A stretch of 64,000 nucleotides of DNA, taken from NCBI RefSeq assembly GCF_014898055.3, contig NW_023601104.1:86411106-86475105 (forward strand), written 5' to 3'. Within the stretch, counting starts at the first letter, position 1. Every line of letters starts with the position of its first letter. Of the stretch, positions 12,541-22,611 are shown piece by piece. This stretch comes from Talpa occidentalis (Eukaryota > Chordata > Mammalia > Eulipotyphla > Talpidae). The translations under genes and the position numbers were made by a program. The notes under the pieces are model-generated. The model ran no database searches, was not told the origin of the DNA, and saw nothing but the letters and a program-made list of their open reading frames with translations.

Positions 12541-12745
12541 CAGCCGCAGGAGTGAACCTGACAGGGCAGCCCGGCGTCTGCGCTCACAGGTGCGGGCGGG
12601 AGGCGGGGCCTGACGTCGTGGGCGGGGCCGCGCAGCACTTGCAGAGCGGGTAGCACGTGACTACGTGACCGCGCACCTGAGGGCGGCACCTCCCAGGGCC
12701 CACCCCCAGACCCCCCATCCCCCCGACCCCGGGCTGGGGGATACC
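12541..12745. promoter_or_regulatory. CpG-rich promoter-like segment
   Basis: The only CpG-dense, GC-rich stretch in the window outside young repeats. It holds two GC boxes (GGCGGGGCC at 12602-12610, GGGCGGGGCC at 12620-12629), a CRE-like TGACGTCG at 12611-12618, and an E-box CACGTG at 12654-12659 followed closely by ACGTGACC. These are typical Sp1/KLF, CREB/ATF and USF/TFE sites of CpG-island promoters. There is no TATA box and no adjacent known gene. Whether it is active, or is a retrotransposed promoter fragment, cannot be told from sequence. Confidence 0.5.
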
Positions 12746-13127
12746 AGCAAGCTGGTTGCTGCAGACCCATACCCCAAGGTCCTCCAGCTGAGCCCCGCTG
12801 CAGCCTGGCTCCTCGCCCAGCCTCATGCACCTGCGTAATATTACTTATGCACAGTGTCAGTGTGCTAAATGCTGTTTTACTTTAACCCATGGGCACCTTC
12901 CTATAGCCCTACCACATGCCAAAGGAGAATCTCCCCTCTTCCAGCATTAAAGCATAGTTCTATGGCAATAACTAAACCCTTTAATGGTATGCAATTAGTC
13001 AATGGAGGGACTAGAACTGCAGTCCAAATGCCCTAACTTTATATCTGACTTTTCCCCCATGTTTGGTACCTTGTGCAAAAGTCAGGAAGTGCCCAAAGGT
13101 GGGCTTCTCATTCACATCTGGTGAAAG

Positions 13128-13654
13128 TGTTAGGGAGTGCAGGGAGAGAGGCACCCCAGACCCTGTAAACCTGCCTGCTCTAAATAGGTTCTGCCATCCG
13201 CTGCAAGAACACAAACCATAGGAGACTTTAATGGGAAGGAACTTTAATACAGTTAGTAAACAACACAGGAAAGGCAAGGAATCTAGTTTGCAAATCAAGC
13301 ACCCAAAGTTACCTGTTCCCTCCTGGGTAAAAGTCCACCCAAGCAGGATTGGCCCAGAACAAGGCCCCAAAGCCTGCCACAAGTCTAAAGCATCTTCCAG
13401 TGGGGACCCACAGAAAAGGATCAGAAACAACCAGACAAGTCTCGGAGGAAAAGAGCAAAATCAACATCAAGACAAAAACCGCCATTGTTATCCTCCTGAT
13501 GGGTCTCTCAGCCACATTTGTTTCAACCAGTCCACGACCAAAAGGCAAGCGCAGTTTCTTCACGTGTCTCTCAGCCCATGTGCCTCCTCCAGGTCTCCTT
13601 CTGGCTCTCCATCCTGCTTCCTTCCTTCCTCCAGCTTCTCTCCATCTTCTTCGT
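13128..13654 (-). mobile_element. Class II-type ERV LTR, copy A (truncated)
   Basis: Closely similar on the opposite strand to the LTR at 47806-48399 and co-oriented with 52054-52640. It begins TGTTAGGGAG on the plus strand and includes the conserved ATTAAA-type polyadenylation signal (complement near 13245). About 100 bp of its 5' end is missing: the similarity stops where a SINE begins at 13655. No TSD is evident. It retains the short open frame described separately. Confidence 0.8.
13309..13485 (-). other. 58-codon open frame inside LTR copy A
   Basis: ATG in good context (A at -3, G at +4), a hydrophobic N-terminal segment of about 20 residues resembling a signal peptide or membrane anchor, then a WVPTGRCFRLVAGFGALFW core. 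The same frame is open in LTR copies B and C. Comparing the three by eye, most differences change the amino acid while the central 60 nt is nearly invariant even at silent positions. That argues for DNA/RNA-level constraint or recent ancestry rather than a selected protein. Confidence 0.3.
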
Positions 13655-13928
13655 CTTTTTTTATTTTTAAGATTTATTTATGCATACAAGAACTGGGGTA
13701 CAGGCCAGAAGTGTAGATGATGAGAGGATTCACCAGAGACAGAGTGGGGAACAGAACAGGCAGATTGACTGAAATACACTGCTGAGGGGAGCAGCAGGCG
13801 AGTCAGGAGAGATCTGCTGCACCATGTGGGTTGCTCCCTGGCCAGCCGGGGGATCGAACTCGTGCTGCAGTGGCTGCAGATTGCTTCATAGGTTGCGTCT
13901 TAACTCCTTGCGCCACCAGGGAGTCCTG
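13655..13928 (-). mobile_element. tRNA-derived SINE (copy 4)
   Basis: Reverse copy: T-rich tail, 'gatttatttatgcatacaagaactggggtacagg', body, then head ending 'gcgccaccagggagtcc'. It abuts the truncated LTR copy A. I could not find a clear TSD, so a deletion may have removed LTR sequence together with one TSD copy. Confidence 0.92.
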
Positions 13929-14625
13929 GTATTTAAATTGGGGCCACTGGTCAGTTAGGGACAATGATACTATGAGGACCTACTCTAAACCGAGTTGGTA
14001 AAACTGTTATTTTAAGTTGAAGGTCTTTGAGGTTCTACTGGTGCAGGTGGAAAGCTTTCTCAGAGCTTCCCTTATCTGACTAAAAACATCAACTTCTGGT
14101 AAATGAATCTGCCATAAATTCCCCTGGGGATGGGTCTTCTCCCGGAAAGAAGCTGGAGAGTAAACCTGCCACAAATCCTCTGTCCAGAGGAGTTTCACAC
14201 CGTGAAGATGATGGAAAGACCATTCACACCTGCATGAACTTTTTCGCAAACTTTCTTATCTCCTGTTTGTTCCTTTAAAATCCATTTGTCTTTTTAGAGA
14301 AATCTGTTTGTCTTCCCATAGAACCCTTTCTCATTTCCTCCCTTTACTAAGCATATAAACCTCTAACTTGAATCATTTATAGAGACCTATTTCTTTTGTT
14401 AGCTCCTGAATGCATAAAAACAAATTCTTTTTCTCTTGTTAGTGTTGTCAGTTTAATTTGCATGCTCCCGATCACTAAACCAAAGAGTAGAGCAAAAGTT
14501 TCTCCTCGTTTCAATACCACAATGGGAATGTAGGAGCCAAGAAGTAACTAAGTGCTGCCAGTAGCATCAATTTCAGCTAAATTTCCAAGAGGAACGGGAA
14601 TACATAATAATGGGTAAGCTCAAAA
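13929..14625. other. No gene seen
   Basis: Unique-looking sequence; short minus frame at 14007-14249 has no recognised domain. Confidence 0.45.
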
Positions 14626-14775
14626 GTTCTGGAATCAAACTGCTAGTTCAAATCTTGGCTTGCTGCAGAAACTCAAGTCGTGTACACAACTTCTATGTGC
14701 CTCAGTTTCTCATAGGGTCACTGCCAGTTCAAACTCATCAATACAAAGCCCAGCACAGTACCTGGCATACAAAGA
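14626..14775 (+). repeat. MIR-like SINE
   Basis: Forward MIR words: 'tctggaatcaaactgct', 'caaatcttggctt', 'tgtgcctcagtttctcat', 'ccagcacagtacctggcatac'. Partial and diverged. Confidence 0.8.
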
Positions 14776-15391
14776 GCAAGAGGTTAAGCTACAGTTGACA
14801 GGCTAAGCCCACAGAGTTGGCAACAAAAGCCCAAACCTGTGGACAAAGACAGTCCACAAACCCCATATTTTGAATAAAGCTCCCCAATCTGGCACCAGGT
14901 ACTTCCTTCAAAGTTAAGAAAGCCTAAACAGTCACCCACCACCAAAATCTCTGCCCCTTCTCAGTTCACAATAGACAGCCCTGGAGGGTCCTCATTGGGA
15001 GGGTGCAGAGCCAGCAGGGGTGCAGGTCAACTTTAGGCATGCAGGGTCTGCGCTAGACTGTTAACTTCCCATCTCCAAGAAAAGAATCCAGAGCTGCAAG
15101 GGAATCCCACAGAGAGACTGTGTGCCTAGCCATGGGACACTGGCATCTGACTCCCGGACAGAGCTTCCGGAGCTAGAGAGCACCTCTCTGCAATGGAGAG
15201 AGCTAGCAGCTGAACTTGGCCTACAATTCTCGATGGTAGATAATATTTTTGAACATGGAGACCAGTTCCTGCACTTTTCCAAGGGCTCTCACTGCTTAGC
15301 GGGTGGAAAAGAGCCAGTGTGCCATTGCTACACCCCCACCCCCACCCCAGCTTGTGCTGCAGGACCCTGCTTTTGAAAGTTCTAAAAAAAA
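14776..15391. other. No gene seen; GC-moderate
   Basis: Unique-looking. Overlapping frames near 15122-15380 have no recognised domain. A C-rich run (CCCCCACCCCCACCCC) occurs at about 15331-15346. Confidence 0.4.
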
Positions 15392-15532
15392 GAAAATGGA
15401 AAGGAAAGGAAAGGAAGGGAAGAGGGGGGAAGGGAAGGGGAGGGGGAGGGGTAGGAGAGGGGAGGGGGAGGTGGGAGAGGGGAGGGGGAGGGGGAGGGGT
15501 GGGGAGGGGTGAGGAGGGGCGGAAAGGAAAAC
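15392..15532 (+). repeat. Purine-only G-run tract (GGAAG/GGGGA repeats)
   Basis: About 140 bp of almost pure purine on the plus strand: first GGAAA/GGGAA repeats, then many runs of 4-6 G separated by single A or AG. Such tracts can form G-quadruplexes on this strand and triplex (H-DNA) structures. The Gly/Glu/Arg-rich and Pro/Ser-rich frames across it are low-complexity artefacts. Confidence 0.93.
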
Positions 15533-16600
15533 GAAAACAGTGTGAGGAGTTTAAACAGTCCACAGGCCAGAATGCTACTCTCATCCCCAGGGAAGCTTCT
15601 CTTCTGGAGAAAAATCTGCAATGTGATCAGGGAAGGTGTGTCATTTGGGTGGTGACACACTGGCCCAAACTCAGCCGTGCCGCGTGGGCAGGAGAGAGGG
15701 TCTCCACCCTGCCCTCAGAGAAAGAAAGGAGGAAGCACTGACAACTGCAGTGTTGACTTTGCTACTAGGAAATTCCCATGTTTCACAGGCAGGGCAGGTC
15801 TTCATTGTCCTCAGAGGAGCAAATCAGGCACCGGTTTAGCCTCCCGTGGGGCGGAGTATCAGGTGGAGGCTTGTACAGCTGAACACTGCTGCAGGCTGCC
15901 CTGGAGATCAGAGGGTCCTGCAATAGTGAGATTAAAAACTATTGGTTCAGAGAAATGCTACAGATCCACCAAAACGTCTGTAATGGTTTGGGATAATTGT
16001 CATGTGATTCAGAGTGGCACTCAGCTTGCAGCCAGCGGGCATTACTTGATGGCTCCAATCAGCCCCCAGTGGGGTGGGCTTGCACGGCTCCCCCCAGGAT
16101 ACACCCTCAGAAAGGACTCAGCTTCTAAAGGATCCTTTCAGCCGCTCCTCTGCCTGCCACCTCTCCAATACACATATTTTCAGAACTTATATTTAACTTC
16201 CAATAAAAATAATAAATACTTAATATAGAAAAGTGGGAAAATATTAAAATGTTGAAAAAAGACCCCCAAAAAGTCACCCCTAAGGCAGCCACCCAGCAAG
16301 AGACTGTTAATATTTTGGTATGTCTACTTCCAGACTTTTATGTGATGTTAGTTATGAATAAATGTGTATGTATAAAATTTAGTAGAATTAAAACAGAATT
16401 GGGAAAATTGAGTCCACATTGCATAAACTCTGGAATTAATTGTTAAGCTATAATCCTAATTCCAGCTCTTGCTGTCAGGGTTTCAGTGTAACAGGTGAAT
16501 AATATAGTAGCTACAGAGAGAGTTGGTAGAAGAAATGAATGAATACAAGTAAAACTCTTACAGTAAGACATAGTGAGTGTGTGAAAGTCGTTAGTATTGT
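15533..16600. other. No gene recognised; possible ancient L1 relic at about 16170-16400
   Basis: A 183-codon plus frame (15677-16228) has no domain I recognise. The part with 'gagactgttaatattttggtatgtctacttccagac' resembles a common old L1-type 3' fragment. Otherwise unassigned. Confidence 0.35.
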
Positions 16601-16604
16601 TGGT

Positions 16605-16640
16605 GATTATTATTATTATCATTATCATTAATACTATTTG
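16605..16640. repeat. ATT/ATC trinucleotide repeat
   Basis: Short run of TTA/TCA triplets ('gattattattattatcattatcatta'). Confidence 0.85.
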
Positions 16641-17123
16641 TTGGCCATCATTTTCTGTACTATGCATAATTCCTTTCTGTGTCCAGAGGCAGGAATGAAC
16701 ACATCACCTGTGTCCCAATCGGTGCAACAGTGTCAAACCTTTCACACTGTCTGGTTTGATACCCTCCTCTGTGAACGCCCTGACCTTGTCCACCTCTTCC
16801 TTAGAGAGGTTGCTGAGACAGGCTGGTCAGGACCAGCTCAAATACCTGGAGGGGCAGGAAAAGGTTGTGGCGGTCCAGCCCAGCCAGCATCACAGCTGTC
16901 CTCAATTACCACAAACAGATGTTGGCAGCCCAACTCATTAGAAATGCAATCCAATCACCTTGGCGGTCGAATCCTTTTATTGCAACTGCTGGAGAGGAGG
17001 GCCCTGCTCTCCAGATTCCTGTGGTCAGGTCAGTGAAGGTGACTCTGAGTCCTAGGGGACCAAGTCCCCAAGCAAAGATTCCCTATGGCAATCCGCGCCC
17101 CCCACCCCACCCAGGGATTAGAG
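16641..17123. other. No gene recognised
   Basis: GC-moderate sequence with overlapping short frames of 103-132 codons and no recognised domain. Confidence 0.4.
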
Positions 17124-17338
17124 CAGCTGTTCTCAACCAGGGTATGTGTTACTCTCCACCATACACTTGGCAGTGATTCAGAGGTTGTCACAACTTGAAG
17201 GAGGGTTGGGGGCTGCTTCAGGGCATCTAGTGGGTTCAGTCCAGGGGTCTGCTAAATGTCTACATGGCACAGAACAGCCTCACAAATAGAGAATTATCTC
17301 ACCCAAAACGTGACTAGTGTCAGGCTGAAAAACCCTTG
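17124..17338 (+). mobile_element. MER5A-like hAT (Charlie) MITE
   Basis: Starts 'cagctgttctcaaccaggg', includes 'ggttgtcacaactt', 'catctagtgggttcagtccagggg', 'ctgctaaatgtctacatggcacagaacagcc' and ends 'gctgaaaaaccctt'. These follow the remembered MER5A consensus from end to end. Non-autonomous DNA transposon remnant, mammal-wide and old. Confidence 0.85.
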
Positions 17339-17654
17339 ATTAGAGACCCCAAACACATAAATAAAAACCTTTAAGCTAAAAAAAGGAAATGGCTGGCTGC
17401 AGTGAAATAGGCAGCTTGAGGGTCTGTAGCCGATCAGAGGTGACAGAGAATTGTGTCCATGACGTAAGGGCACTACATTTTCTGCACCTTTTCTCTAGGG
17501 TGTGTAGAGAGGGACAGGAGAGCAGAAGATACTAATTTTCCTAAATAAAGGCTGCCATTCATCTCCCAATTTCTTATCACAAAACAGTGAGCGATGAACT
17601 TTAGTATTGGAAAATCTAAGGCCCAACCTCAAGGAATAAAAGGCTTTGTCCCAG

Positions 17655-18035
17655 CGATGGTGAATTTTATGTATCAACTTGACTGGACCATGAGGTGCCC
17701 AGATATTTAAACATTACATTAGGGTGTACCCATGAAGCTACTTCAGCATCAAACTAACATTTGATTTGGCGCACTGAGGAAGCCAGATTCTCCCTCAACA
17801 GGATCGGTGGGCTTCATTCAATCCACTGAAGGTCTGAATAGGACAAAAAGGTGAAGGAAGAAAGAAGTCACTCTCTCTGACTGTCTTCCAGCTAAGACAT
17901 TGGTCTTCTGCCTTGAGACTCAGACTGGAACTTAAAGCATCAGCACTCCTGGGTCTGCAGCTTGCTGACTGCAAATCTCGGTACTCAGGAGCTTCCATAG
18001 TCACATGAGTCAATTCCTTATAATAAATCTCTACA
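17655..18035 (+). mobile_element. Old ERVL-type LTR (LTR33-like)
   Basis: Runs from 'gatggtgaattttatgtatcaacttgactgg' through 'gtgcccagatatttaaacatta', 'tcaatccactgaaggtctgaataggacaaaaagg' to 'gtcaattccttataataaatctct'. This order matches an old mammalian LTR that I recall as LTR33. The family is fairly certain to be a known ancient repeat; the exact name is less certain. No internal sequence follows. Confidence 0.6.
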
Positions 18036-20128
18036 TATACGTGTGTTTGTGTGTCTGTGTGTATGTGTATACACGCTAGCTTGACAGGAGTGTGCAGCCC
18101 AGCTCCACCAAGGATAATTGAGCAAGGAATTGCAGCGTCTCACTTACCAGGGTGGGAGACTTGGAATGAGAAAGCATGCTTAACCAAAGGACCGCTTGAC
18201 CCATGGGGGAATGTAGCCAAGAGAGAGCAGGACCCTGGGCCCCTACCAACTTCTAAGGGTGCAAAAAAGTTATGATGATTGATTTGATAACAGATATAAC
18301 ATTCCTGGTTCCTCAACTGACATCTAAGGGGAACTCTACAAATGAGTATGCCATGCCCTACGAGAATAAAGAACTAAACAGAGGCCATGGATACAGCAGA
18401 AACTACCTATTTTGTAGCACCTACTATGTGCAAGACATTGGGATATACACTTTCATTTCTTAATTAGAGTGGGGGGGGGGTGTCTGAAAAGTAAATTGTG
18501 ATCAGATTTGTGGAGGCCCTAGAGGCCGGGCCAGGAAGTCTTGTCACAGGGGAGTCCCTGCTGAGGTAGTACACAGGACACAGTCCTATAAACACTCATT
18601 ATGAAGAGTGGGTCCATTAAAGATAGCAAGTATTTGAGAGGAAGGAGACCAAAAGAACTCAAGGGAGAGATTACCAAAGGCGGGAGGGAGGGAGGGAATG
18701 GTGAGGACTTCAGCTATGATACCCATGGTGACAACAGAAAGCAAATAATGGCCAGGAGAGAGATTTTGGAGAATGAGCAATTTGGGGGATTGAAAAGGAC
18801 AAGGGAAAGGAAATAGTCAAGAACCACATTTTCCAGGGGAACGGGTACATGATAAGGCAGAAATAAGGAAATTACAAGAAAAGTTGGCTTTTTAAGGAGG
18901 AGATAAACTCAGTGAAACTAAAGCAAGGACTCCACTAGCTGGGAATTGAGAGCTTCTGAGTATTCAGGCTTCTTGGTGTTTCTTTGCTTCTGTCTCTCAC
19001 AACTGTCAAAAATGGCCCCAATGGTGCCACCAAGGAGCTCCTACAGCCCAATGAGACCATCATTTTGGTCTTATAATATCCAGCAAGATGTAATTTTTCA
19101 GTCTGTCAATAGCCTCAGCTATTGTATTGCCATAAAAAGCACGACTTTGTTAGAGTCCTAAAATCTAAAGAATGATTTAGGATCATATTAATGAAACATA
19201 AATGTAATATCTGCTTGTCTCTACCCGATTCTTGTGCCCATACCTGGAAACTCTGGCTTGTCCAACAGCTCTAGTATCTTAGAAAATACACACCAAGCTT
19301 TAAACTCTGAGCTAAAAAATAGGTAAAGGTAATGCAACAGCGCCATCTAGTGAGTGACAGGTATCTCAAACGAGCCTGGATCCCTCTCAAATTTAACATT
19401 CAAACATTTTGCTCAAACAGATTCAGTGCACAGTGGGGTGGTATTAAATGAGGTTGTATTGTGTCATCATCAGCCCTCAAAAATCCTTCCATGTGATCCA
19501 TCTACTATTGTCAAACTCTGGGGGAAACTCAATGACCTAGTAAATAGAATGAAGAAACAAGTAGAAATCCATGGTTTCCTCAGAGTCGAATGTTCAATAA
19601 CAAGAACCTAACGCTAGTGATAAGAGCTGCAGTAGGTTCCCATCTCTTGGTGCTGAACTCACACCTTTCTGGGCCCCTAAATGAAGGAAGCAGCAGTGCA
19701 CCCTCAGATGTTCCAGAGGCACACCCCAGTTCTGTGCTCCGTGCCTGGAGGAACTAGGGCAAGTGAAACCTCTTTGACCACCTGTTTCTTCATGTGAAAA
19801 ATGTGACCTCGTACAATGATCCCATCTATTGTATTGTGGTATAGTGAGCCCTGAATGAGATACTTTAGGATAAGCGCACGACACAAGGATTTAGTATCAT
19901 CAAATTAGTTTTGTCCTAATCTGTCCCTTCCCCTTAATCTGCTCATTTATCAAAAGAGAATGAGACACCTAAGTATCCATTTCTTTCAAAATCCAGCAAA
20001 CTTTTACTCAATAAGTATTGAGGCCAAGCACCATTCTAAGCTCAGAGGTGTGAGAGACTCTTGGAAGACAGAAATACAGAATCACAGCATGGCAAGGGAC
20101 TGTGGTCTGCTTTAGAGATAGTAGGGAA
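18036..20128. other. No gene seen; small repeats
   Basis: Contains a GT-rich run (about 18033-18072), a MIR-like relic near 18385-18462 ('gtagcacctactatgtgcaagacattggga'), and a run of nine or more G at 18470-18480. No exon recognised. Confidence 0.4.
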
Positions 20129-21035
20129 GGACAAATGCCCAAAAATAGATGACTGGACCAAGAAGATGGGGTACATGTACACAATGGAATACTAGTCAGC
20201 AATCAAAAAAGATAAACTCATGCCATTCACAGCAACGTGGATGGAGCTAGAAGGAATTATGCTCAGTGAAATAAGTCAAAGGAAAAAGAAAAATATCAGA
20301 TGGTTTCACTTGTAAGAGGAATATAGGAGAACCAAATAAGACATCAGGGGAAAAAATAACAACACAAAACAAAATAAAAACAAACAGACAATTACAAACC
20401 AGAGACCACCTGCAGGAGAGAAGGCAGGAGAGGGGTCAGAGGGAGAGAGGGAGGAGCACAGGGAACTGAGGTGATGGTGCACAGGTGCATAGGGTAAGGA
20501 AATTCTATGGTGATGTAGAGGGGTCAGGAATGGGCCACTGAGCAGGTTTTCTGATCCAGCAGACCAAGTAAAGGAAGAATCAGAGTCCTTAGTGGCTTTT
20601 TGCAGGTCTTTGTATAGGGATTTACCCGGTACACAGCAGGCAGGTGTACTGGGGGGCCGGGAGGCTGGCAGGCCTCCCAGCCCCCAGCAAGCCTTCATTT
20701 TATCTGGGCTCTCCGGCCTTCTCTCAGTTTCTGTTTCTATTGCTTCTCTCTCAGCTTCTCTTTTGGCTTCTTTTGGCTTCTACTGGCATGCCCATGACAC
20801 CACCCTTAAAAGCACAGTCTTAACCCAGGTGAATCCCATCTACCTATGCCCACACCTATTCCAGGTGCCCGCCAGCAGGCATGCATTCAGGACCACAAGG
20901 ATCCATCATCTATCCTGATGGCGGGAGGGCAGAAAAGCCTGACATTTTCTTTACCCTACAGGTGACTACACCTGGGCGGGGGAGGCAAACATTGTTTAAA
21001 AATGAACAATAATATAAAATATATATAATTTTAAA
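20129..21035 (+). mobile_element. Older L1 3' end, split by an ERV LTR
   Basis: Starts in the last part of ORF2 ('caaatgcccaaaaatagatgactgg', through 'ggatggagctagaaggaattatgct') and runs through a 3' UTR containing 'cctgcaggagagaaggcagg' and 'gaggtgatggtgcacaggtgc'. The LTR at 20514-20960 splits it; the UTR resumes at 20961 with 'ggtgactacacctgggcg' and ends in an A-rich tail. It belongs to a different, older subfamily than the L1s at 23.6, 26 and 38.9 kb. ORF2 remnant is not intact. Confidence 0.88.
20514..20960 (-). mobile_element. Solo LTR 1 of the tRNA-Ser-primed ERV family
   Basis: Begins TGTAGAGGGGTCAGGAATGG and ends TTACCCTACA on the plus strand (TG...CA ends). Flanked by a perfect 5-bp TSD, GGTGA (20509-20513 and 20961-20965). 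It interrupts an older L1 3' UTR, so it is younger than that L1. No internal ERV sequence is present, which is the usual result of LTR-LTR recombination. Confidence 0.95.
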
Positions 21036-21253
21036 AGGAGACACAGTAGGAAAGAAAAGCCTCTCAGAGGGATATTGAGTTGACAAGGGGAGGAGAAAGC
21101 CAGACTGAAGCTGAAATGAAGGACAGGAGCCTGTGCCCTCTGAGAAGACGAAAGGGAACAGTCACCTGAGTGTGATCTAGTCACCTAGGAAAGGACAGGG
21201 GGCTAGGCCTTTTATGAAGAAGAGGTATTCACCCCACAAGACTGGTTAGTTGC
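21036..21253. other. Unique spacer between L1/LTR 1 and LTR 2
   Basis: Short unique-looking sequence ending in the TSD of the next LTR (GTTGC at 21249-21253). Confidence 0.5.
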
Positions 21254-21704
21254 TGTAATGGCAGGAATGGACACTGAGCAGGTTTTCTGAGGTCCAGCAG
21301 ACCGGGTAAAGGAGGAGTCAGAGTCCTCAGTGTTTTTTTGCAGGTCTTTTATTGGAATTTAGCAGGTAGTTGGCAGGCAGGAGTGCTGGGGGGCCAGGAG
21401 GCTGGCAGTCCTCCCAGCCCCCAGCAAATCTTCACTCTATCTGGGCCCTCTGGCGTTCTTTGCTTCTCTCTCGGCTTCTGCTACTTCTTTCTCAGCTTCT
21501 CTTTCAGCTTCTCCTCGGCTTCTCCTGACGTCCCTGAGATGCCGCCCTTAGAAAGCACAGCCTTAGCCCAGGTGAATCCCATCTACCTATGCCCATACCC
21601 TACTCTGGTGCCTGCCATCAGGCATGCATTCAGGACCGCAAGGATCCATCATCTCTCCTGATGGCGGGAGGGCAGAAAAGCCTGACATTTTTCCTTACCC
21701 TATA
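21254..21704 (-). mobile_element. Solo LTR 2 of the tRNA-Ser-primed ERV family
   Basis: Begins TGTAATGGCAGGAATGG and ends TTACCCTATA on the plus strand (one terminal base changed from CA). Perfect 5-bp TSD, GTTGC, at 21249-21253 and 21705-21709. Independent insertion in the same orientation as LTR 1, only 293 bp from it. Confidence 0.95.
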
Positions 21705-21709
21705 GTTGC

Positions 21710-22163
21710 CTGTACCCTGATCCAGCCCTCCACATCACTTCCCCAGCAACCTCCCCACCAGCATTCCAGGGACCGGGATTCCCCCCTCAGGATTGCCTCC
21801 TGGTTAACCACACTGCCGGATGGAAGAAATTAAAATGAGGTTGCCGCTCTGCTCCCTTCTCTCAAAATTTCCCTGCCTCCCTCTGGATGTTGAGGATCTC
21901 TCCTTAGATGGCCCGAAGATTTCTATAAGACAGTTACATTTTCGTTCATCTGGTGTATCTGGTTTAAGGTTTATTACCCATCCAAGAGGGATGGTCTCTG
22001 CTCTTGAGCTCAGCACTTCATATAGACAAATCTCAGCTGCTGGCTGAGATCTGCCTGCCATTGCTTTCCAAAGTTATACATTACACTCCCCAAATTTTAA
22101 TTTTTAGATAAAAACATGTTTACAGCTCCATCATCTCACACTTTGAATGAAAATACAAAATTA
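21710..22163. other. Unassigned spacer, possible unrelated LTR relic
   Basis: Between two solo LTRs. On the minus strand it has an AATAAA word ('gggtaataaacctta') and a TGTAATG-like start near 22080, suggestive of another retroviral LTR, but I could not define its ends. Confidence 0.25.
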
Positions 22164-22175
22164 AATGTTGTAGGG

Positions 22176-22611
22176 TGTAGAGTCAGGAATGGCCACAGTG
22201 CAGGTTCTCTGATCCCATGCAGACCAGGTAAAGGAGGAGTCAGAGTCCTCAGTAGTTTTGCAGGTTTTTTATTGGGGGTCACCAGGCATATGGCAGGCAG
22301 GGGTGCTGGTGGGGGGCTGGGAGGCTGGCAAGCCTGCCAGCCTCCCAGCCCCCAGCAAGTCTTCACTCTATCTGGGCTCTCTGGTGTTCGTTCTGCTGCT
22401 TTTCTGCTTCTCTTTCGGCTTCTGCTTCGGCTTCTACTGCTGCTCGGCTTCTTCTGGAGTCCCCGTGACGCCGCCCTTAAAAGCACAGTCTTAGCCCAGG
22501 TGTACCCACTCCAGGTGCCCGCCATCAGGCATGCATTCAGGATCACAGGGTTCCCTCATCTATCCTGATGGCAGGAGGGCAGAAAAGCCTGATATTTTTC
22601 CTTACCCTACA
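22176..22611 (-). mobile_element. Solo LTR 3 nested 7 bp inside LTR 4
   Basis: Begins TGTAGAGTCAGGAATGG and ends TTACCCTACA on the plus strand. Its 5-bp TSD, TAGGG, lies at 22171-22175 and 22612-22616 and is part of the host LTR 4 start. It has a perfect 18-bp inverted repeat (22313-22330 with 22335-22352) around a 4-nt loop, conserved across the family. Confidence 0.94.
22313..22352 (-). other. Conserved LTR stem-loop (18-bp arms)
   Basis: GGGGCTGGGAGGCTGGCA pairs perfectly with TGCCAGCCTCCCAGCCCC across an AGCC loop. The equivalent hairpin is in the other family LTRs (for example 54403-54436, 14-bp arms), always between the TATA-like word and the AATAAA signal in sense orientation. A structural role in the R region, perhaps bringing the polyadenylation signal near its cleavage site as in some retroviruses, is inference. 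Confidence 0.75.

Noticed and set aside
15126..15741. Overlapping frames of 69-152 codons rich in Gly/Glu/Arg or Pro/Ser
   Set aside because: Low-complexity translations of the purine/G-run tract and its neighbours.
16160..16228. End of a 183-codon frame (15677-16228) considered as a host exon
   Set aside because: No domain, no splice pattern and no known similarity; the 3' part lies in a probable ancient L1 relic.
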